Shown piece by piece: positions 56,113 to 64,000 of a stretch of DNA of 64,000 nucleotides. Positions within the stretch are counted from its first letter, which is position 1, and every line of letters begins with the position of its first letter. The notes beneath the pieces were generated by a model, which had not been told where the DNA came from, did no database searches, and worked only from the letters and a program-made list of their open reading frames with translations. Where the stretch lies: positions 1,966,704 through 2,030,703 of the forward strand of contig JAWZYU010000034.1 in assembly GCA_038380435.1 (NCBI GenBank), written 5' to 3'. The translations under genes were made by a program, and so were the position numbers. Source of the DNA: Ryuthela nishihirai (taxonomy: Eukaryota > Arthropoda > Arachnida > Araneae > Heptathelidae).

Positions 56113-57067
56113 TAGTTCAACGATCAATCCCTATTTTATTAAAAAAGATTCTGCGTAGCTTTCATTTGATATGAAAATTTATTGACTAACTTTAAGTGGG
56201 GTTAAATAACCGTGTTTAAAAACAAAAGCAAATGCAAAACAGAAGCCGAAAAAAGTAGTTTTTCGATAAATATAAAAATTTCGTGACCTTTCCCCCCAAA
56301 AAAACAATTTTATTTAGCACTATTTGTCGAAATAGTCTGCTAATTTAATCAAAGGGGATTAGAATCACTCTTGCTACAAATTGAAAATATAAAAACCTTT
56401 AATCCTTCCACTGTCCAGCCTGAAAAACTGGTTTCCATCCAGAGGCCAAGCTATTTTCTCCCTATGCTCAGCCCCAAAAAAATTAATTTTAATAAAACGT
56501 TTTTGCCAAATAACTAATGAAAGGAATTATGGCATGCTATATGCCAAAATAATCAGCATTTAATTCTGGATTTTCTGAAAATAAAATATTTACCAAAAAA
56601 GATAACGATAAGTTTTATTTTAGGACATTTTTAGAGTCATGTAGTAAAAAATGCATATGGCATCACAAAAATTTATTTAGAAATAACTAATAGACAGAAA
56701 TGATTATAATTGCACATGAACAGAAAGGCTATTTCTGAAAAACGAAATTTTTTTGGTTCAAGTAAGTATTTCTTTCGTTTCGTAATTTTTTTCTTGGTAC
56801 CATACTATGAGAAAAATTCCAAGCTTTTAGCCGATTGTGCTGAGCCAGATAACGTCAACTTTAGAATTTTTTTTGTAAAAATAACCAATCAACGGAAATA
56901 GGTCATGTTATATACCAAATTAAGCAAAATTTAATTACGAATCTTATGAAAATAAATAATATAAACAAATTTACAAGCATATTGATTATGATAAGCCTTT
57001 TTCAATGTGACATGGTGGAAAAAAGATCGCACTACCTGCCGTTATATCGTCTGTGTGGCATAACCAA
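56113..57067. repeat. Diverged ~190-base tandem units
   Basis: AATAACTAATGAAAGGAATT (56510), AATAACTAATAGACAGAAAT (56686) and AATAACCAATCAACGGAAAT (56880), each followed by similar CATG-TATACCAAA and TTTAATT words, mark three decayed copies. Other pieces of the family occur near 58950 and 61470. No coding content. Confidence 0.5.
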
Positions 57068-57500
57068 GGTACTGAGGGAGTGTTTTACCTCACAGCGGCA
57101 ATTTTTTTGCACACAATGGGCTAAATGGCCAGGTCATAAGGAACCGGAATGCCCAGAGAAGGTTAGGGGAGGGAACTCATTGGAACAGCGGTTGCGAGAC
57201 AAATGGTAGCTTCCCATCAAGGCCACCCAGTGTGTTCTTTACTGTAAATAAAAAAATAAATACCCCCTCAAGCAGCTGCTTGCCACAGAGGTCTGACAGG
57301 AGGCTGTCAGTTTATATGCCATAGTAGAAGGTCTGTGAGGATGGCAGGACCTCAGCAGAAAAACGACACACACATCCATGCCTTACCCGGGGCTCGAACC
57401 CGGTCCCTTAGATCAATAGCCAAGCGTGCTAACCACTCGGCCACGGGGCACAGGTTTAACGTCCCATCCGACGGACAGCGGCCTTTCCAAGCCTATCGGC
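57068..57500 (-). mobile_element. SINE A split by SINE B
   Basis: The SINE A tail half is at 57068-57247 (TTTTACCTCACAGCGGCAAT) and the next part at 57447-57500 (TTTAACGTCCCATCCGACGG). Between them lies a SINE B. The SINE A stops before its head, exactly where the minisatellite hAT element begins (57501). Confidence 0.85.
57248..57446 (-). mobile_element. SINE family B inside SINE A
   Basis: AATAAATACCCCCTCAAGCA to AACCACTCGGCCACGGGG gives a full-length minus-strand copy with box A and box B. It is one of the two most complete copies of this family here. Confidence 0.9.
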
Positions 57501-58690
57501 AGGGGCGTAGCTATGGAGGGATGCTCCTTCCCTCCAAAGTAACTCGGAATTCGCAAAATTCGAAGCAACTTAGTAAAATCTAGGTGAGTTGTGAAAATTT
57601 GTATTGTAAAATTAAGGGGTGTTGTCAAAATTGAGGCAACTTGGCAAAATTCAGTTTTTTTTCTGTAAAATTATAGCGAGTTGGCAAAATCTAGGGGCAG
57701 TTTTCGCAAAACGTGGGGAGTTGACAAAATTCGGAGTGACTTGGCAAATTCAGATGAAAAAAATTGGGATTTTTTTCCTGTAAAATTATGGCAAAACTTA
57801 GGAAATTGGCAAAATCTAGGGGAAGTTTGCAAAATTCGGAGCGACTTGGGAAAATCGTGGAGAATTGGCAAAATTCAGGCGAGATGTTAAAATTGCAATC
57901 TTCTTTCTGTAAAATTATGGCGTGTTGGCAAAATCGAGGCAACTTCGCAATATTTAGGAGAGTTGGCAAAATTCCGAGTGACTTTGCAAAAATCATTGCG
58001 AGATGTAAAAATGGGATTTTTTTTGTAAAATTGTGGCGAGTTGGCAAAATCGAGGAAACTTGTCAAAATCTAGGGCAGTTGGCAAAACTGGAAACCAGTT
58101 GGTAAAGTACATGTGAGTGGAGAAAACTGGGATTGGTTTTGTGAAATTAAGGAGAGTTGGAAAAACTGAGAACTCTTAGCAAAATCCAGGGGAGTTGTAA
58201 AAATTGTGCTTTTTTGTGGAATTAAGGAGAGTTGATAAAATTCTAAGTGACTTGGTAAATTCAGGGAAGATGTAAAAATTGCGATAATTTCTGTAAAATT
58301 ACGACGAGTTGGCAAAATCTAGGGCAGTTGGTAAAATTCGAATCCACTTGGAAAATACGGGCGAATTATGATGATTGGGTTTGTGAAATTAAGAAGATTT
58401 ATAACAAAATCGAGAAAACTTGGCAAAATCTTGTGGAGTTTGAAAATTTTGAAGTAACTTAACAAATTTAGGAGAGATGTAAAGATTGGGATTGGTTTTG
58501 TGAAATTAAGGAGAGTTGACCAAATCAATGGGAGTTGGGAAAAATCATACTGACTTCCTATAATTCAGACGATATGTAAATATTGGGATTATAAGCCTTT
58601 AAAATCATTCAATATAAACATAAAAACTTGTAATTAAAAAAAATTACATTTTTGTAGAGGGGGGCGGGGTGAAACTTTCACCACGAGTTT
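57501..58690 (-). mobile_element. hAT MITE filled with minisatellite, one end seen
   Basis: CAGGGGCGTAG at 57501 is followed by an A/G-rich array, the complement of that at 39783-41120 (GTTGGCAAAATTC, CTGTAAAATTA, GATGTAAAAATT). The array runs to about 58600 and then gives way to a G-rich stretch without the other terminus. Open frames across it reflect composition only. Confidence 0.75.
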
Positions 58691-58749
58691 AGTGGAGGGG
58701 ATACCTTCCTGATATTGCCCTCCCACATGTCTGATTTCCGTAGCAAGGA

Positions 58750-59210
58750 AGTCTATTTTGCTTCCATATCCAAGACATTCCTTTTCATAAAACGGTACAA
58801 GCTGAAATTTTTTTTACTAAAAAAAAAACATGAAATAATGAAAGAAAAATTACATATAACTTAATAGGATGTTAAAATATCCGCAACAACTTTTAAGCCA
58901 TCCTCTGATCTAGCATAACTCGGAAAGATCAATAAATAAACCGATTGAAAGAAGCTAACTAACGGAAATAAATCTACAGAAGTGAATTTGCTTCCATATC
59001 CTCCAAGACCTCATTTATTTCCAGAAAATGATACCAGATCAAAGTTTTACTGGAAAAAAAAATAAAATAAAAATTAGCATATAGCCTAATGCGATGTTGA
59101 AATATCCACAGCAACAAGTTGTAGGCCGGTCATCAAACGTAGCATAACCATGAAAAATCAATACTTATCGATCGTCCAAAAGATCGCTAATTTCCGAAAA
59201 TCTACTGAAA
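58750..59210. repeat. ~234-base tandem duplication
   Basis: TTTTGCTTCCATATCC at 58756 and TTTGCTTCCATATCC at 58988 begin two copies that share AACATGAAATAA-like, GATGTT-AAATATCC and AGCATAAC words in order. Confidence 0.6.
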
Positions 59211-59239
59211 TGAAAACTAAGGTTTAAATATAAAAGCAG

Positions 59240-59345
59240 CCATGGGCTACGGGAGGTCTAACCAGACCGTGCAATTTAGTTCTCCAAGCAAGTCTGTCCT
59301 GAGCTACATCTACTGCATCTGGCCACTGCACACCAATTCTATTGG
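59240..59345 (-). mobile_element. RTE LINE 3' fragment
   Basis: Matches 20510-20605 (TGCAATTTAGTTCTCCA, CTGAGCTACATC, CTGGCCACTGCACA), the distal end of the RTE coding region. Confidence 0.7.
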
Positions 59346-59584
59346 GAATATTGAAATAGGTTTATGACAGTAAACGAGTGTGAAACGGAAAAAAAAAAAT
59401 TGCAGATGTACTTTGCAATTACTTCCAAAATCTACCGTTTTTAAAAATAAGTTTTTTTTTTAGATTTTCGAAAATTTAAAGAAAAAATTTGTTGATAATA
59501 GTTCAATTCAAACTTGTGAGCTTAAATCAGAAGGTTGTTTCAGCAAATAGGAACGTTAACAAGCAAATTGGCAATACTCTTTAG

Positions 59585-60229
59585 CAGTGGCGGCTCGTGG
59601 CTAAAATTAGTGAGGGTGTTGCTCCAGAAAATTTTTAGTCTTTGCTTCGAAATTGTGTAAAAGGAAACAAACATGTATAAAAAGAAAATTTATTCAGAAA
59701 CTTGATAAAATCCTAAAATCCTATTTCTTGGGAATGCAAGGCCATGGTTCAAGTTTTCTGTTAAATAAAAGAACCGAAAAAAAATGATTCAAATAGAACA
59801 GCAGGAAGCAGGATAATAATCTAACTCTACACTTTATCACATTGAAGAATATGGTACACGGTTTTTAAGCACAACACACGCGGAGTAAAAAAAAACTACC
59901 TTCAACCAGCACGCCAGGGTCGGCACTGCCGGGAACGACAGTGCTCTCTCTCCCTTGCAGCCTCGCGTGTAGCTTCCTATGTGCGCATGCGCACAACAGT
60001 CAAACACCTCGCCACTAGTACTGTGAAGCGCAGGTCCATACAAAGATTTTTGTATCTTTTTCATAAACTGGGGGATGGCTACTGACATTAAGCTTAAGGA
60101 TTATATATTGTACAAGTATAAAGAAAGAATTAAAGAAAAAATGACTCATTATATTAAATGTTATCGATAATATCAAATTGAAATTGGGGGTGCTGCAGTT
60201 TCACAGTGCCTATACGCGAGCCGCCACTG
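59585..60229. mobile_element. hAT MITE with CAGTGGCGGCTCG ends
   Basis: Ends CAGTGGCGGCTCGTG and, inverted, CAGTGGCGGCTCGCG, flanked by the 8-base duplication CTCTTTAG (59577-59584 and 60230-60237). The interior has no recognised protein. A GC-richer piece lies at 59910-60030. Confidence 0.9.
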
Positions 60230-60357
60230 CTCTTTAGGCTTCTAAGAAATGGCAATCAGATGTCTTTACAAAATTATTTATATTGTAGTTTAATAAAATA
60301 TGCATTAGATTAAAAATATATTATTTTTAAGCCTGAATTATATATTTTTAGAATATA

Positions 60358-60928
60358 CAGGGTGTCTCAAAAATAAAGGTACAAACTTTTAGGGGAGGTA
60401 GACAACATCTAAAGGAATGAGAATTGCATAGGAACCCATAACCGGAAACGTCACCGTAAGTCAATAGGCGGCGCCGCTAGAGGGGAAATTTCGGATTTCC
60501 TCATTCAAGCGGTAGTGGGCTGACGAAGAGCATGCAAAGGTATTCGAACTGGGAGCTGGCAGACATGCACTTAGTGTATGGAATAACTGAGGGCAACGGA
60601 CGAGCCGCTCAACGAATGTATGAAGAACGCTTCCCACACAGACATGTACCGAGCCACCGTTTGTTTGCGTGTGCACATCAAAATTTGTGCGATTATGGGT
60701 CATTAAGAGCTGTAACATTACGAAATGTATCATCTGGTACGGCATTTGTAATAATTATGTTCAATAAATGTTTTCCCATTAATCACTGTCTTGTGTCCTT
60801 TCAGATCTAGTATCTCTGCTACCACTTTCCCATGACGTTTCCGGTTATGGGTTCCTATGCAATTCTCATTCCTTTAGATGTTATCAGTCTCCCCTAAAAG
60901 TTTGTACCTATATTTTTGAGACACCCTG
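60358..60928 (+). mobile_element. Internally deleted DUF4817-type mariner, ~100-base inverted ends
   Basis: CAGGGTGTCTCAAAAATAAA and its inverted partner frame two arms of about 100 bases each, closing at TGACGTTTCCGGTTATGG. TA flanks both ends. The plus-strand frame from 60532 encodes the start of a transposase helix-turn-helix domain (NWELADMHLVYG, GNGRAAQRMYEERFP, RHVPSHRLFA). It ends about 70 residues later in non-homologous sequence. Everything catalytic is deleted. Confidence 0.8.
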
Positions 60929-60931
60929 TAT

Positions 60932-63285
60932 ATATAAAATTACAACAATTTTTAAAAAAAATCGATTTTTGTTTTTGTTGTACTAAAAACGGAACATACG
61001 TCCTTGGTTGACCCTTCATTTTGAATTCTGCGAACATATACAGATGACATGGACACTGGAAGGGTTAAATGCTGAATAACATTCTTTTTCATACATGAAA
61101 CAATAGTGATTTTATTGAGCAGTTATTCGTCTAAAACATTTGGATATATTGCAACTGATATGCAGCACACAGTAAGGGTGCCTCCCCTCTTCCTACCTCA
61201 ATGGTTCAAGTTTTGTAAATTATTGATTAGCATATATGGTTGATGTATCATTGATCTATGATCTAGTACAAGAACCAAAGGCAGTTTTGTAGTCTCACAG
61301 CTGCTACTCGCTCTGTCATTGATGCTTATTGCTGGATTATGAAGAAAAATTCTCTTTTTAACACTCAGACTAAAATTTTAATCACCAAGGCCTGACACTT
61401 GCTTAACTCTGTTCAGCAAAATAAAGTGGTCTGTATACCATTGCCCCATAAGGTTAGCAAAAAACACAGGTATGCCATGTTATGTATCAAATTAAAGAAC
61501 AACTTATTTTATACAACAAATTGAAGAGGTCGAAATGCTTATAAGGTGTCACTCCTCTCGAAAGAATTGAATATTTAATGGTATAAAAACTTTATATTTT
61601 TTAAAAATGAGGACAATTATTATTCAAAAAAAGAGGTAGAAATGTGGTAAATTCAAATTTCAGGACCAAAATTCAAAACATTTTTGTATGTGGCATATTA
61701 ATAAATGGTTAAAACTAAAATTTCAGCATATTCAAAATTATGCCACACCTGATGTCAATGGGGAATGAGACCATATATCTATCCAGGCAAGAAAACATTG
61801 ATCATAATCAGTGTCTCCTCTAAATTGTCATTTGACCATTTTCTAAATAATAACTGCACAACATAAATGAGCCTTTTTTTTTTCTAATAAGCAGTGGCAA
61901 TAATATAAAACATTTTGGTCAGTAATGAAGGTGGCTGAAAAATTAAGATAAGATTTTTTAAATGAATATCTTCAATTGAGAGTTCTCACACTTGTCATAT
62001 GTTCCTGAAAAATTAGGATGCCCTGGCCAATCCCCCAAATTGAATTAAAAAAGTACCCAGATATCTTTCTTCATATCTGGGTCAACCTAATCTAAACAAA
62101 ACAATGAAAAAAAATAAACTGGTTCCAATAGACTGCGATGAAGTAAATGTTGATAGCAAAACCCTGTGTCAATACAACTACTGTAAATAATTTTCAAAAT
62201 ATAATTCTTATGTTTTATTTGTACATATGACAAATCACATGATACAGTTTTAGCCTTCATTACAGCTACTATGGTAGGTCTCCCTCACCATACTTGTTCG
62301 ATATTTCACTAAACTATTGTTGCATTGACAAAACATTCCTTGCATCATTTCACGAATCTCAACTTCAATCTCCTTGACCTTAAGAAACAAATCTTGAATA
62401 GTCTCTCTCATGTCTTTGATGACTTGTGGGTCTGCAGACGAAAATCCCAGCCAAAACCTAAATTTGTCCTCAACTATGCTTGGTTTCCCAGAATAACTAT
62501 TGATTCTGAATATTTTAGGGCATTCTAAAACTATACGATTAATCGTTACTTCTCCCTATGGGCAGAAATTTCCGTAGTTAATTTCCGGTTTCCAATTACC
62601 TGCTCCTGGCCTCAAATAAACAAACTATTCCTCAAAGTGTTGTGTAAAACTTCCCATTGTAAACAGTTTTTTGCTTTTATAATTCAAGGCTTGGTTTTGT
62701 GCTCAACTCTCTTCTCCATAGGTGATGGACGGATGTGCTCTCTTTCACCTCAGATTTATTTTGTTTTTTACATTTCCACTTTTAGGTATGATTGTCTTGA
62801 GGGAGCTCCATAATAATGATTGCCAGATTCAGATATTAAAAATTTTGTGAAAAGCTAAACCATATGAGTAAAACTTCATTTCAATAGTATCTAGCACACT
62901 GATTTTGTAACTCAAAAGAATTTTATTGAAACTAAACAAGCAAGAATATTTGGAAGTTCCCAAAGCATTTGAATCAATATACCATTCTTACATTTAATAT
63001 TAAAAGCGTATAATATTTACCATTTTATGTTTATTGTAATTAGGTTCTCATTTAAATTATCATTAAGTTCACCTACATTTTAATTTTGATGCTGCAAATT
63101 TGCTAACAGTCAAGCAATTAATTTATATTTTAATAATTTATTTTCAGCAAAATATGTGAAAACAGACAATTTAAAGATCACCTTCCTATTCTTCTTACTT
63201 TCAGGTTGACTAATATAGCACAGACAGCAATCGAGGAAGTTTAACCCTTCAATTGCACAGTTCCTTTCTTCACTCAACATTATAA
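60932..63285. other. AT-rich DNA without clear features
   Basis: I see no gene or bounded element. A short diverged repeat near 61470 matches the units at 56510-56960. The minus-strand reading of about 62700-62280 (INYGNFCP, then TINRIVLECPKIFR) faintly resembles the end of a LINE protein; this is too weak to call. Confidence 0.4.
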
Positions 63286-63489
63286 ATAAAAATAAATACC
63301 CACTCAAGCAGCTGCTTGCCACAGAGGTCTGACAGGAGCCTGTCAGTTTATATGCCACAGTAGAAGATCTGAGAGGATGGCAGGACCTCAGCAGAAAAAC
63401 AACATGAACATCCATGCCTTACCCGGGGCTCGAACCCAGGTCCCGTAGATCAGTTGCCAAGCGCGCTAACCACTCGGCCACGGGACGGC
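63286..63489 (-). mobile_element. SINE family B, full length
   Basis: AAATAAATACCCACTCAAGC to GCTAACCACTCGGCCACGGG, flanked by the 10-base duplication CAACATTATA (63276-63285 and 63490-63499). It best shows the family layout: head with box A (GGCCGAGTGGTTAGCGCGC), box B, body, and a TTTA-rich 3' tail. Confidence 0.9.
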
Positions 63490-63499
63490 CAACATTATA

Positions 63500-64000
63500 T
63501 AAGAATTTATTAATTTCTTTAGGAATAACCCCCAACTATTTGTTGAACTTATCAAACTGAAGAAAATAATTGTTCTAAATGAAAAAATAGCACCTTTTTT
63601 TCTATATAAAATAGAACAGCAACAAATTATTTTTTGGATAACGAAATTCTCCTAACTATACGAAATTCTCGATGTCTCCAACTTAAAATAGGCTTCTGAT
63701 AAAAAAACACACCCACAAGTTTAAAGTCTAGGAGTACCGATTCGGGAGAATTACCAAGATTTTATCTCACTTAAGAGAGCAGTGTTAAAGAGTAAGCTAT
63801 TCAACAAAAACGTAGGAATCATCAGTAATTACCTGATTTGTATTTACTTCGCCTCTTTTGACCTCCAACTCAGTGATGACCACAACGTAAATGATTCACT
63901 GATTGAGAGTTTGTATGCTGCAGGAGGAGGGAAAACCGGTTTCAACTGCCCTCAGCTGCATTAAAGGCGAATGAGTATATTAGGTTCAGAGAATGGAGCA
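63500..64000. other. AT-rich DNA without clear features
   Basis: No gene, repeat pair or SINE recognised to the window end. Confidence 0.35.

Noticed and set aside
59837..60088. Gene inside the hAT MITE
   Set aside because: A short frame with no recognisable content inside a non-autonomous element.
62280..62700. LINE C-terminus on the minus strand
   Set aside because: Only two short blocks look similar; too weak to call.

Overview
This is AT-rich animal nuclear DNA, probably from an arthropod. The reasons are splice signals, tRNA-derived SINEs, RTE-type and RNase H-bearing LINEs, many Tc1/mariner and hAT elements, and Polinton-like (Maverick) elements. I cannot name the species; a chelicerate is only a guess. 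Almost all of the window is mobile DNA in various states of decay. The one convincing host gene is an SR-type RNA-binding protein on the minus strand (49.0-50.7 kb).

Region 1 (1-12.65 kb) holds two Polinton-like elements, both coding on the minus strand. Element 1 (1-2.9 kb) is cut by the window edge. Element 2 (4.65-12.65 kb) has long inverted repeats at both ends and, in transcription order: a DEDD-exonuclease-like gene, a protein with two PC4-like folds, a small membrane-anchored protein, an integrase with a chromodomain, a penton-like minor capsid protein, a pVI-like small protein, a double-jelly-roll-type major capsid protein and an adenovirus-type cysteine protease. I see no DNA polymerase B and no packaging ATPase, so it is much shorter than the usual 15-20 kb. 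Most genes carry stops or frameshifts; the protease frame is open. Neighbouring capsid-side genes overlap at their start and stop codons. A SINE sits in element 2 with a clean target duplication, and element 1 keeps the empty site.

Region 2 (12.65-29 kb): a hAT element with 8-bp target duplications, a possible second hAT-like element, nested SINE copies, a Tc1 element broken by two SINEs in opposite orientation, and an RTE LINE interrupted by a hAT MITE with a 33-base G run. Region 3 (29-42 kb): an RNase H-bearing LINE, a BED/hAT element, a DUF4817-type mariner and a three-level nest (mariner, LINE, hAT MITE filled with a minisatellite). Region 4 (42-48.5 kb): two decayed Tc1 elements, SINEs, and a frameshifted pseudogene of an uncharacterised multi-copy family.

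Region 5 (48.8-64 kb): the SR-type gene, a Tc1 element with both ends, an inverted-repeat element, more SINEs, a third minisatellite-filled hAT element, a hAT MITE, and an internally deleted DUF4817-type element with about 100-bp inverted ends. Exact 8-bp (hAT), TA (Tc1/mariner) or 10-15-bp (SINE) duplications fix the ends of many of these. Stretches with nothing recognisable are stated as such.
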